DNA of 64,000 nt from LH-M37 sp965602855 (GTDB lineage: Bacteria > Pseudomonadota > Gammaproteobacteria > SZUA-229): NCBI GenBank assembly GCA_965602855.1, contig CBFCZV010000001.1, positions 84,553-148,552 on the forward strand, read 5' to 3'. Position 1 is the first letter of the stretch. Each line of letters starts with the position of its first letter. Shown here one piece after another: positions 1 to 8,210 of the stretch. Below the pieces are notes generated by a model. That model did not search any database, had not been told where the DNA came from, and was given only the letters and a program-made list of their open reading frames with translations. The translations under genes were made by a program, and so were the position numbers.

Positions 1-321
1 CAAAATCTCAGCCAGAACCAGATCGCACGAGCGATTAAGGTACCACCACGCCGCATCAATGAAATCGTACTCGGCAAACGCGCCATTTCCGCCGACACCG
101 CCTTACGACTCGCCAGCTATTTCGGCAACAGCGCCAGCTACTGGATGCACCTTCAAGCGGAATACGATCTGGAACTGACACGTGAAAAATTGGGCATAGG
201 TCTCAGCACGATCCAGCCTCTGTATATGGACACAAACCGACTCAATGCTAGCGCAGCGCCTATAGAAAATAACAGCATTGAAACAACAAAGAAAAATATC
301 AGACGACGGATGATGCGATGA
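1..321 (+). CDS. HigA-type antitoxin, C-terminal part (5' end outside window)
   Basis: The first 106 codons read without interruption from the window edge to a TGA at 319-321. The protein begins inside a helix-turn-helix (LSQNQIARAIKVPPRRINEI) and continues with GKRAISADTALRLASYF and SASYWMHLQAEYDLEL, the pattern of the XRE-family HigA/VapI addiction-module antidote. Such proteins bind their own promoter and neutralise a HigB-type mRNA interferase. The toxin gene would lie upstream, outside the window, so a working toxin-antitoxin pair cannot be confirmed. The stop overlaps the start of the NUDIX gene (ATGA, 318-321), suggesting translational coupling. About 35 residues after the domain look unstructured. 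Confidence 0.8.
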   Translation, partial: QNLSQNQIARAIKVPPRRINEIVLGKRAISADTALRLASYFGNSASYWMHLQAEYDLELTREKLGIGLSTIQPLYMDTNRLNASAAPIENNSIETTKKNIRRRMMR

Positions 322-872
322 ACAAATTAAAAACCTATCCAAACCCCTGGCAACCACAATCCAGCAAAGCCATCTACGACAACCCATGGCTGAGTTTGCA
401 CGAAGACAAAGCGATTAATCCGGGTGGCGGCATTTCGCACTACGGCAAAATACATTTCAAAAACCTGGCGATTGGCATCATCCCCATCGACGAAGACAAC
501 AACACTTGGCTGGTCGGACAGTATCGCTACGTGCCCGACTGTTATTCCTGGGAAATACCCATGGGTGGTGGACCACTGCATATTGATCCAATTGACTCTG
601 CCAGACGCGAACTAAAAGAAGAGACAGGATTAAGCGCGAAACACTGGCAGGAGCTGATGCAGCTACACACCTCAAACTCAGTCACCAACGAACGCGGTAT
701 TATTTATATCGCAAAGGGACTGACTGAAGGTGAAACCGAATTCGAAGAAACCGAGGATTTAAAAACAGAAAAGCTTCCTTTAGAGGAAGCTTTTGAACGA
801 GTCATGAGCGGTGAGATTACCGATGCTGTCAGTGTTGCTGGCTTACTAAAAATAAAACTACTAAATCTTTAA
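318..872 (+). CDS. NUDIX hydrolase, ADP-ribose pyrophosphatase-like
   Basis: A 184-residue NUDIX protein. The family cleaves nucleoside diphosphates linked to another group; this subgroup resembles ADP-ribose or nucleotide-sugar pyrophosphatases. The NUDIX box runs from G83 to L105 and carries the metal-binding RELKEETGL core (97-105). The first box glutamate, expected eight residues before R97, is I89, so the box is non-canonical at one metal-region position. The upstream strand WEIPMGGG is typical of the subgroup. The start ATG overlaps the stop of the antitoxin gene. Substrate cannot be told from sequence. Confidence 0.85.
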   Translation: MNKLKTYPNPWQPQSSKAIYDNPWLSLHEDKAINPGGGISHYGKIHFKNLAIGIIPIDEDNNTWLVGQYRYVPDCYSWEIPMGGGPLHIDPIDSARRELKEETGLSAKHWQELMQLHTSNSVTNERGIIYIAKGLTEGETEFEETEDLKTEKLPLEEAFERVMSGEITDAVSVAGLLKIKLLNL

Positions 873-1247
873 TCAACCAAAACGCTGATCAAGATAGTCA
901 TTAATGGCTGTTGATTCATAAAGCCAGTTCACACCACCATTATCATCCGTGATACGCAAACAGGGCACCTGATATTTACCACCTTGCTCGATGAGTTCTG
1001 TATTCCACTTCGGATCGTTGCGCGCATCACGCAGTTCGATATTCAGGCCCAAACGTCGAATACCCCGACGCGTTTTCACACAGAAGGGACACTGTCCAAA
1101 CTGATACAAAGCCAGGCTGGCCGTCGCCGCATCCAGCTCGGCTCTTTTTTCTGCTGAGTAGTTTGGAATGCTCGGTCTTGTTAGCCAGTCGATAGCAATA
1201 ATGATTTGACCCAGAACCCAGCGAATTGATTTAAATACGTAACCCAT
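873..1247 (-). CDS. Glutaredoxin-like protein with N-terminal hydrophobic segment
   Basis: A 124-residue protein with a glutaredoxin/thioredoxin fold. The active-site motif CPFC is at residues 53-56, followed by KTRRGIRRLGL, a VPCL cis-proline strand and a C-terminal GST-N-like helix (YESTAINDYL). About 45 residues precede the fold, including a hydrophobic stretch (VLGQIIIAIDWL) that may anchor it to the membrane. The start is supported by AAGAGGT just upstream of the ATG. It lies downstream of lipA on the same strand with an 18-bp gap, so it may share the transcript. Thiol-disulfide exchange is inferred from the motif. Confidence 0.8.
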   Translation of the reverse strand: MGYVFKSIRWVLGQIIIAIDWLTRPSIPNYSAEKRAELDAATASLALYQFGQCPFCVKTRRGIRRLGLNIELRDARNDPKWNTELIEQGGKYQVPCLRITDDNGGVNWLYESTAINDYLDQRFG

Positions 1248-1265
1248 TATTACCTCTTAAAAAAT

Positions 1266-2243
1266 TTATTTAAACTCACCATGCGCCTGTAAATCCGCAT
1301 GATATGAAGAACGCACCATTGGCCCACTCGCCACGTGAGTAAAACCCATTTCCATTCCTACATTATATAACTCATCAAACTCTTCCGGCGTAACATAACG
1401 CTCGACAGCAAGATGGTGTTGGCTCGGCTGCAAATACTGACCCAGCGTTAGCATTTCTACATTGTGCGCACGCATGTCGCGCATCACCTCTATCACTTCG
1501 TCTATTTCCTCGCCCAGACCCAGCATCAAACCAGACTTGGTCAGCACCTCTTCATGCCCGGCCTTGAACTGTTTCAGCAAATTCAATGACCATTCATAAT
1601 TCGCGCCAGGGCGACATTTTTTATACAAACGCGGCACGGTTTCAAGATTATGATTAAACACATTTGGTGGTGACTGGCTTAATATATCAAGCGCGATTTC
1701 AAGGCGACCACGAAAATCAGGTACTAAAACTTCTATTTCAATTTCAGGATTAGCCGCACGAATTTCTTCGATACAGGAAACAAAATGCGCCGCGCCACCA
1801 TCTCTTAAATCATCACGATCCACCGAGGTAATAACAACATAACGCAAAGCCATAGCTTTAATAGTTTCCGCCAGCTTTTTAGGCTCCGCTTCATCCAGTG
1901 GCGCAGGTCGACCATGACCCACATCGCAAAATGGACAGCGTCGTGTACAAATGTCACCCATGATCATAAAGGTCGCCGTACCCTTACCAAAACATTCACC
2001 GAGATTTGGACAGGCAGCTTCTTCACAAACGGTATTTAATTTTTGATCATGCAAAATTGTTTTGAGTTTTTTTGCATTGGGATGAAAAGGTGATTTAGCA
2101 CGAATCCAGCTCGGCTTGCGTAAACGCTCTGCCGGTTGCTCAACTTTAATCGGGATACGCGCCACTTTTTCAGCACCCCTGTGTTTTTCACCCACAACTG
2201 CACGGCGCGGCGTTTTTTTATTTTCTGGCTGCTCTGGTGTCAT
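1266..2243 (-). CDS. lipA: Lipoyl synthase
   Basis: A 325-residue radical SAM enzyme that inserts two sulfur atoms into protein-bound octanoyl groups to make lipoate. Both cysteine sets are present: C73, C78 and C84 (auxiliary, sacrificial 4Fe-4S cluster) and C99, C103 and C106 (CTRRCPFC, SAM cluster). The conserved C-terminal RSSY serine motif is seen in GPMVRSSYHAD. The N-terminal 45 residues are basic and variable, as usual for the family. The start codon overlaps the lipB stop by one base (TAATG), so the two lipoate genes are coupled. Confidence 0.97.
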   Translation of the reverse strand: MTPEQPENKKTPRRAVVGEKHRGAEKVARIPIKVEQPAERLRKPSWIRAKSPFHPNAKKLKTILHDQKLNTVCEEAACPNLGECFGKGTATFMIMGDICTRRCPFCDVGHGRPAPLDEAEPKKLAETIKAMALRYVVITSVDRDDLRDGGAAHFVSCIEEIRAANPEIEIEVLVPDFRGRLEIALDILSQSPPNVFNHNLETVPRLYKKCRPGANYEWSLNLLKQFKAGHEEVLTKSGLMLGLGEEIDEVIEVMRDMRAHNVEMLTLGQYLQPSQHHLAVERYVTPEEFDELYNVGMEMGFTHVASGPMVRSSYHADLQAHGEFK

Positions 2244-2872
2244 TACTCAGATTCTACAAGTTCACTATATTTTAATTGCTGCTTAAGGTGAGATAACAAC
2301 TGCTGGCTGACCACATCAAAATCAACACTATCAACCAGATCGCTGATCTGGGTAATTTCCAGACCTTCATAACCACAGGGGTTTATTCTAGCAAATGGCT
2401 CAAGATCCATGTCCACATTTAGCGCAATGCCATGAAAGCAATAGCCACGACGAACCCGTAAGCCCAGCGCCGCGATTTTTTTATCGGCCACATAAACACC
2501 CGGCGCATCTCGTCGAGATGCAGCCGAAATTCTGTATTCAGAAAGAGTGTCGATAAGCGCATTCTCAAGTCGCGTTACCAGCTCACGCACACCAACGCCA
2601 AGACGATTGATATCGAGCAGAAGATAAGCGATCAACTGGCCGGGCGCATGATACGTCACCTGTCCACCACGGTCGACCTGTACCACAGGAATATCTCCTG
2701 TATTCAGCAAATGCTCCTGCTTGCCCGCCTTACCCAGAGTAAACACAGGCGGGTGCTGCACCAGCCAAACCTCATCTGTGGTTTGTTCATCTCGCTCATC
2801 GGTGAAGCGCTGCATAGACTGCCAGACGGATTCATAGTCCCGCAATCCGAGCTGGCGAATCAGAAGTTTCAT
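2243..2872 (-). CDS. lipB: Octanoyltransferase
   Basis: A 209-residue LipB that moves octanoate from acyl carrier protein to lipoyl domains, the step before LipA. The catalytic cysteine lies in RINPCGYEG and the catalytic lysine in DKKIAALGL. The substrate-binding RGGQVTYHAPGQL block is complete. Length matches the family. It sits between the YbeD-like gene (8 bp upstream) and lipA (1-bp overlap), the same order as in many gammaproteobacteria. There are no signs of damage. Confidence 0.97.
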   Translation of the reverse strand: MKLLIRQLGLRDYESVWQSMQRFTDERDEQTTDEVWLVQHPPVFTLGKAGKQEHLLNTGDIPVVQVDRGGQVTYHAPGQLIAYLLLDINRLGVGVRELVTRLENALIDTLSEYRISAASRRDAPGVYVADKKIAALGLRVRRGYCFHGIALNVDMDLEPFARINPCGYEGLEITQISDLVDSVDFDVVSQQLLSHLKQQLKYSELVESE

Positions 2873-2880
2873 TTTAAAGA

Positions 2881-3171
2881 TTAAATAGCGTAAGCAATAT
2901 GCTCACAGGCGGTCAGCTCCATATAGATAGAATCGAGCTGGTCTTTGCTTTGTGCCTGAATGGTAACGGTAATTGCGGTGTACGTGCCTTTGCTACTGGG
3001 GCGCATTTTAACCGCACCTTCACCCAGATCGGGCACGTGTCGGCTCATAATTTCGATGACAGAGATTTCTAACTCGGGACAGGTTTTACCCATGGCCTTG
3101 ACTGGAAACTCACAGGGAAACTCGAATAAAGTTTCTTCCTGTTCAGTGTCATTCTGGTTTTCTTCACTCAT
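2881..3171 (-). CDS. YbeD/DUF493 family protein
   Basis: A 96-residue member of the YbeD (DUF493) family, a small ferredoxin-like fold resembling amino-acid-binding regulatory domains. Its biochemical role is not established, although it is regularly found between dacA and lipB. The body reads FEFPCEFPVKAMGK, then GKGTYTAITVTIQA-type strands and a final YMELTACEHI helix. An ATG 60 bp further upstream is in frame, but it lies inside dat. The ATG at 3171 follows the dat stop by 2 bp and gives the family N-terminus, so it is preferred. Confidence 0.88.
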   Translation of the reverse strand: MSEENQNDTEQEETLFEFPCEFPVKAMGKTCPELEISVIEIMSRHVPDLGEGAVKMRPSSKGTYTAITVTIQAQSKDQLDSIYMELTACEHIAYAI

Positions 3172-3173
3172 GA

Positions 3174-4034
3174 TCACGCCTGTCGTAATTCCTGTTTGTA
3201 CTGCTGATATATATGGATCATTTTCTTCCAAACAAGGCCTGCTTTTGCATCACCTACATTTTTACCATTTAGCTTAATCACGGGTGCAATCTCACGCGTT
3301 GAGCTGGTCAACCAGATTTCATCGGCCGAAGCCAGTTCACTCTCGGCAATTTGTCTGATCTCACAGTCAATACCATTTTCCTTAGCCAGTTCGAGTACCA
3401 GATCACGTGTTATGCCCGGCAATAAATGTTGGCTAGTGGGTGGCGTAAATAAAGCACCGTCTTTGACCATGAAAAAATTACTCGCCGTACCCTCGGTAAC
3501 GTACCCCTCTCTGACAAGAATGGCATCGACCATGCCAGACTGTGTCGCCTGCTCACGCATCATAACGTTGGCTACCAGCGAAACTGATTTGATATCACAG
3601 GCATGCCAACGAAAATCTTCAATGGTGACCGTCTCGATACCTTTTTCCAATACTGTGACATCGACCGCACCGATCTGAAGCACCATCATAAAAATAGTCG
3701 GGCTACCCTCAGGCTGAATTTTTAAATCTCGAACAGGGTAAGCACCGCGAGTTATTTGCAGATAAATAGCACGATCATCACCGGGATTTTGTTCCAGCAG
3801 GCGAGCAAACATCTGTTTCCAGACATCGTTATCAAAAGGGTTATCCATGCTGATGCGTGACAAACTATTTTTCAATCGCTGCAGGTGTTCTTCAACGCGT
3901 AAAGGATTATGACCAAAGACGGGGATTACTTCATAGATACCATCGCCGAACAGAAAACCACGATCCAGCACTGAAACCGTCGCCTGCTCAATCGGCAGGT
4001 AATCACCATTCAGGTATACAATTCTCTCACTCAT
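3174..4034 (-). CDS. dat: D-alanine aminotransferase (class IV PLP enzyme)
   Basis: A 286-residue fold-type IV aminotransferase. D-alanine aminotransferase interconverts D-alanine with pyruvate and D-glutamate with 2-oxoglutarate, supplying D-amino acids for peptidoglycan. Family hallmarks are GDGIYEVIPVF near the N-terminus, the PLP lysine in DIKSVSLV, EGTASNFF, and the C-terminal LTSSTREIAPV. The start overlaps the dacA stop by one base. Placement between the D-Ala-D-Ala carboxypeptidase and lipoate genes supports the D-alanine assignment over branched-chain aminotransferase, but substrate preference is inferred. Confidence 0.88.
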   Translation of the reverse strand: MSERIVYLNGDYLPIEQATVSVLDRGFLFGDGIYEVIPVFGHNPLRVEEHLQRLKNSLSRISMDNPFDNDVWKQMFARLLEQNPGDDRAIYLQITRGAYPVRDLKIQPEGSPTIFMMVLQIGAVDVTVLEKGIETVTIEDFRWHACDIKSVSLVANVMMREQATQSGMVDAILVREGYVTEGTASNFFMVKDGALFTPPTSQHLLPGITRDLVLELAKENGIDCEIRQIAESELASADEIWLTSSTREIAPVIKLNGKNVGDAKAGLVWKKMIHIYQQYKQELRQA

Positions 4035-5194
4035 TAATTGAACAACTTGAGTATGTAATCTTTGGCGATTTGAAACAGGCTGCCTTTTTCCACACGCTGC
4101 AGGGCAATCAATGGGACGCTGGCTAGTTCGTCATCGTTAAGGACAATACGAACCTCACCCAGCTGACTGCCTTTTTTTAATGGTGCCGTAATATTGGCAT
4201 CAATATTCATCAGAGCATCCATCTGTTTGTACGCGCCTCTGGGAATAGTGACGTGCAGATCATTCGCCAGACCTAGCGCTACTTTTTCTTTATCACCCTG
4301 CCAGACGCGTGATTGTTTCAGTGCCTCACCCGCCGCATAGAGCTTATGCGTTTCATAAAAACGGAAGCCATAATTTAATAATGACTGGCTCACCGAAGCT
4401 CGCGCCTTCTCACTATCTGTTCCCAGCACAACAGAAATCAAACGCATATCTACACGCTTGGCCGATGACACCAGACAATAGCCAGCGGATTCGGTATGAC
4501 CTGTTTTTAGACCATCAACACTTTTGTCGCGCCACAATAATTTGTTACGGTTATATTGTTTGATATTGTTATAAGTGAAGACTTTTTCTGAATAACCTTT
4601 GTAGCGCTCAGGGAAATCTCTGATAAACGCTTTAGCTAGAGTCGCAATATCACGCGCACTCGTTAAATGCTCAGCGTCTGGCCAGCCCGTACTGTTTTTA
4701 TAGTGAGTATTGGTCATTCCCAAATTAGCCGCGTACTGATTCATCAAATCAACAAACGCGTCTTCGCCACCGGCAACATGTTCGGCCAGTGCAACACTGG
4801 CATCGTTGCCCGATTGAATAATCAAGCCTTTGAGCAGAAGCTCAACGCTCACTTTTGAATTTACATCCAGATACATGCGCGAACCACCCATGCGCCATGC
4901 CTTTTCACTAATGACAACTTTTTCATCCAGGTTCAGACGCCCCGATTCGATTTCGCTGTAAACAACGTAAGACGTCATCAGCTTGGTAATGCTGGCAGGC
5001 TCAATTTTAGCGTCAGCACCTTTCTCAGCCAAAATCTGACCGCTATTAAAATCAATCAACAAATAATTTTTAGCAGCAACCTGTGGCGGTGCTGGTACAG
5101 GCATAGAGGCCAATGCGGAAGCCTGAAAAGTCACACAGACAAAAGATACCAGCAACACACAAAAACTTTTCAACATTTCTTTATTTTTTATCAT
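4034..5194 (-). CDS. dacA: D-alanyl-D-alanine carboxypeptidase (PBP5/6 type)
   Basis: A 386-residue periplasmic penicillin-binding protein that trims the terminal D-alanine from peptidoglycan pentapeptides. The three active-site motifs are S68-I-T-K71, S128-G-N130 and K230-T-G232. The N-terminus is a signal peptide (basic MIKNK, hydrophobic LLVSFVCVTF, then ALAS). A PBP5-type C-terminal beta domain follows. The last ten residues (LFQIAKDYILKLF) can form the amphipathic helix that anchors this class to the inner membrane. It lies in a run with rlpA, mltB, rodA and mrdA. Confidence 0.95.
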   Translation of the reverse strand: MIKNKEMLKSFCVLLVSFVCVTFQASALASMPVPAPPQVAAKNYLLIDFNSGQILAEKGADAKIEPASITKLMTSYVVYSEIESGRLNLDEKVVISEKAWRMGGSRMYLDVNSKVSVELLLKGLIIQSGNDASVALAEHVAGGEDAFVDLMNQYAANLGMTNTHYKNSTGWPDAEHLTSARDIATLAKAFIRDFPERYKGYSEKVFTYNNIKQYNRNKLLWRDKSVDGLKTGHTESAGYCLVSSAKRVDMRLISVVLGTDSEKARASVSQSLLNYGFRFYETHKLYAAGEALKQSRVWQGDKEKVALGLANDLHVTIPRGAYKQMDALMNIDANITAPLKKGSQLGEVRIVLNDDELASVPLIALQRVEKGSLFQIAKDYILKLFN

Positions 5195-5218
5195 TTTTTA
5201 AAAACTCAAATACTCTGA

Positions 5219-6076
5219 TTATTTATAAGCAACAATTCTTACATTGTTATGATTAATTTCTTTTAACTGAGACACCAGTTTCTCTGCAATTAAAGTTGTC
5301 GCAACTGGGCCAATTCTTACACGGTATAACATCGTGTCCTGCACGTTATCAACGTGAATACGCACATCTTTAAATTTTTTAGCCTTCAAATCATCCAGCA
5401 TCCTTATCGCATTTTCTTCACTGGAAAATGCGGCCAGCTGAACATAAAATTGCTCACCTACCAGTTTCTTGACGGTCGATTCAATCGGCTCATCAATAAT
5501 GGCCTCACCAACAATAACATCCTCAATCACCTTGCCGACTATCACCGGTTCTGGCTTTTCAGATTCGATAACGCGAATCACCACCGGCGCTGTGCCCGTT
5601 TCTGCAACACCCAGCTTTGTCGCCGCCGCATACGACAGATCGATAACCCTGCCTTCGTGGAAAGGCCCTCGATCATTGACTTTAACAATGACTTTACGAT
5701 TATTGTTTGTATTCGTTACTTCAACGTAAGTTGGAATACGTAATGACTTATGCGCCGCTGTCATAGCGAACATGTCATAAGTTTCACCACTTGAAGTTCG
5801 TTGGCCATGGAATTTTGTGCCATACCAGGAAGCCAGACCTTTTTCGCTAAAGCCTGTATTACTATCCATGACCTGATAATTCTGACCAAACACTTCGTAA
5901 GTTTCAGGATTGCCATAACGACTAAACGGCTCATCCTGAGGCACGGCATCTTCTATGGTTCGCCAATCGCGATTATAACTTTCTGGTGCACCATCTTTAA
6001 CTGCACACGAAGCCAGCATAGCTATCAGCATTAGCAGCGATAATCTGGAAACATTATTATAACGATGTTTTCTCAT
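5219..6076 (-). CDS. rlpA: Septal ring lytic transglycosylase RlpA
   Basis: A 285-residue outer-membrane lipoprotein. The signal sequence ends in the lipobox LASC with lipidated C24. A double-psi beta-barrel follows (GLASWYGTKFHGQRTSSGE, then TAAHKSLRIPTYVEV and VNDRGPF), which cleaves glycan strands lacking stem peptides. The last 75 residues form a SPOR domain (FYVQLAAFSSEENA; RVRIGPV) that targets denuded septal peptidoglycan. It acts with the neighbouring MltB and the RodA/PBP2 pair in wall growth and separation. Length and domain order are normal. Confidence 0.94.
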   Translation of the reverse strand: MRKHRYNNVSRLSLLMLIAMLASCAVKDGAPESYNRDWRTIEDAVPQDEPFSRYGNPETYEVFGQNYQVMDSNTGFSEKGLASWYGTKFHGQRTSSGETYDMFAMTAAHKSLRIPTYVEVTNTNNNRKVIVKVNDRGPFHEGRVIDLSYAAATKLGVAETGTAPVVIRVIESEKPEPVIVGKVIEDVIVGEAIIDEPIESTVKKLVGEQFYVQLAAFSSEENAIRMLDDLKAKKFKDVRIHVDNVQDTMLYRVRIGPVATTLIAEKLVSQLKEINHNNVRIVAYK

Positions 6077-6091
6077 ACGATGGTCAACAGG

Positions 6092-7057
6092 CTATTTTTC
6101 AAGTTCCTGACTCACCTGATAAACTGCCATTGCGTACAGGGCGCTATGATTATAACGCGTAATCACATAAAAATTTTCCAGACCAAACCAGTACTCAGTT
6201 CCATCAACACCTTCGAGCGTCACCAGCGTTGCCATGACATCATCAGCGAAAGCTTTGTCGGTAAAGACACCTTGATGACGAAAATCACCAATACTGGTGT
6301 GTGGCTTTAATTTGTTACGCGTAGCATCTTCAGGTTTTTGCTTGACTCGGGCACGCTGCACAACATCACCACCACGACGCCAGCCGTGCTTTTTAAAATA
6401 ATTCGCGACACTACCAATTACATCTGCCGTGTTATCCCACAAATTCCGCTTGCCATCACCATCAAAATCCACTGCATAGGCTCGATAACTACTCGAAATA
6501 AACTGCGGCATACCCATCGCACCCGCATAAGAACCTTTTATCGAACTGATATCAATATCAACTTCTCGTGCCAGCAATAAAAAGTGCTCAAGCTCACTCC
6601 TGAAAAATTTGCTGCGTGGCGGGTAATCAAAACCCAGCGTCATCAAAGAATCGAAAACAGCAGTTTTTCCTTTGTGCCTGCCGTAATAAGTTTCCACACC
6701 AATAATGGCCGTGATAATACTTTTTGAAACGCCGGTTTCTTTTTCAGCACGTTCGAGCAGCGCTGCGTTCTTCTGCATAAATTCTTTGCCGAGTTTGATA
6801 CGTTTTTGTTTGAGAAAAATCGGACGGTACTGCTTCCAGGTTAAAGTTTTCTCAGCCGGTTTGGCAATTGCTTCCAGCACACCATCCAGTCGATTGGCTT
6901 TTGCTACCCATTGGTTCAGTACAGCACGATCAAAATCGTGCTGCTTAACCATCTTGTCGATAAATTTCTGGACATCTTTCCTTTGCGCATAATTAGCCTG
7001 TGCAGCCATTGGCAACAGCATAATTAATGTCATTACAATTTTTGATATTTTTTTCAT
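6092..7057 (-). CDS. mltB: Lytic murein transglycosylase B
   Basis: A 321-residue MltB-type enzyme that cleaves the MurNAc-GlcNAc bond with formation of anhydro-muropeptides. Typical blocks are IIGVETYYGRHKGK (with the catalytic glutamate), LTLGFDYPPRSKFFRSEL, GAMGMPQFISSSYRAYAVDFDGDG and an NFYVITRYNHSALYAMAV C-terminal motif. The start at 7057 gives a clean signal peptide (MKKISKIVMTLIMLLPMAAQA) behind GGTGAG; an in-frame ATG 18 bp upstream lacks this spacing. It has no lipobox, so it is probably a soluble or loosely attached periplasmic form. It sits between rodA and rlpA. Confidence 0.93.
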   Translation of the reverse strand: MKKISKIVMTLIMLLPMAAQANYAQRKDVQKFIDKMVKQHDFDRAVLNQWVAKANRLDGVLEAIAKPAEKTLTWKQYRPIFLKQKRIKLGKEFMQKNAALLERAEKETGVSKSIITAIIGVETYYGRHKGKTAVFDSLMTLGFDYPPRSKFFRSELEHFLLLAREVDIDISSIKGSYAGAMGMPQFISSSYRAYAVDFDGDGKRNLWDNTADVIGSVANYFKKHGWRRGGDVVQRARVKQKPEDATRNKLKPHTSIGDFRHQGVFTDKAFADDVMATLVTLEGVDGTEYWFGLENFYVITRYNHSALYAMAVYQVSQELEK

Positions 7058-7082
7058 TTCACTCACCATATTCAATACCGAA

Positions 7083-8210
7083 TCATCGCGATAATAATCG
7101 CCGATTCGAGTTAATCGACATCAACATACCAAAACCTGCCATCAGGGTGACCATCGATGTTCCGCCGAAACTCACCAGCGGCAGCGGCACGCCCACTACC
7201 GGCAAAATACCCGTAACCATGCCTACATTAACAAACAAATAGACAAAAAAGGTCAGGCTTAAACTACCCGCCAGCAAGCGCCCAAAACTATCCTGCGCCT
7301 TACTCGCGATATACAAGCTCCGCAAAATAATAAATACATATAAAGCCAGCAGAACTATAGCCCCCATCATACCAAATTCCTCGGCAAACACGGCAAAGAT
7401 AAAATCAGTATGGCGCTCGGGCAAAAAGTCCAGCTGTGATTGCGTGCCATTCAACCAGCCTTTGCCGTAAAGTCCTCCCGAGCCAATCGCAATTTTTGAC
7501 TGAATAATATGATAACCACTACCTAGAGGATCACTCTCAGGGTTCAATAAAGTTAAAACTCGCTGCTTTTGATATTCATGCATCATTTGCCACAACACGG
7601 GAATAAAGGCCAATCCTGCCAGCCCGGTACCCAGCAAAATGCGCCAACGTATGCCAGCGAGGAAGACCACAAAGAAACCGGCAGCGGCAACCAAAATAGA
7701 GGTTCCCAAATCGGGCTGAGCCGCAATCAGTACCGTCGGCACAGCCACCAGTATCGCTGAAATTATCAGCGGCTTAATCGTCGGTGGTAAGGTTTTTTCT
7801 GATAAGTACCAGGCCAGCATCATAGGTGTAATCAACTTCATCATCTCAGAAGGCTGAAATTTAACAAAATATAGATCCAGCCAGCGTTGCGCGCCACCAC
7901 CCACATCACCCGCCGTTATTACCAGAACCAGCAACACTATGCCTAACACAAAAAACCAGGGCGCCCACAAATACAACTGGTGTTGTGGAATCTGCGCCAC
8001 GATAACCATCACCATAAAAGCAATCCCCAGACGAAGTAGCTGTGCTTTCACCAGTGCAATCGAACCATCACCGGCACTGTATAAAATAGCCAGACCTGCG
8101 GTGGTCAGCAACAAAAGCCCAAGAAATAAAATGGGGTCGATATTAATCATGCGTAAAGCACGCGCCACACGACTGTTATAACCTGCTTCAAAAACCTGTG
8201 ACTTATCCAT
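7083..8210 (-). CDS. mrdB: Rod-shape peptidoglycan glycosyltransferase RodA
   Basis: A 375-residue SEDS-family polytopic membrane protein, the glycosyltransferase partner of PBP2 in the elongasome. Family motifs include GGAQRWLDL, KFQPSEMMKL, AAQPDLGTS, the ERHTDFIFAVFAEEFG block and a C-terminal GVPLPLVSFGGTSM. About ten hydrophobic segments are visible. It overlaps the end of mrdA by 8 bp, so the two partners are likely translated together. Confidence 0.96.
   Translation of the reverse strand: MDKSQVFEAGYNSRVARALRMINIDPILFLGLLLLTTAGLAILYSAGDGSIALVKAQLLRLGIAFMVMVIVAQIPQHQLYLWAPWFFVLGIVLLVLVITAGDVGGGAQRWLDLYFVKFQPSEMMKLITPMMLAWYLSEKTLPPTIKPLIISAILVAVPTVLIAAQPDLGTSILVAAAGFFVVFLAGIRWRILLGTGLAGLAFIPVLWQMMHEYQKQRVLTLLNPESDPLGSGYHIIQSKIAIGSGGLYGKGWLNGTQSQLDFLPERHTDFIFAVFAEEFGMMGAIVLLALYVFIILRSLYIASKAQDSFGRLLAGSLSLTFFVYLFVNVGMVTGILPVVGVPLPLVSFGGTSMVTLMAGFGMLMSINSNRRLLSR

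Noticed and set aside
103..387. 94-codon minus-strand frame across the antitoxin and NUDIX genes
   Set aside because: It lies opposite two well-supported coding frames and has no family features.
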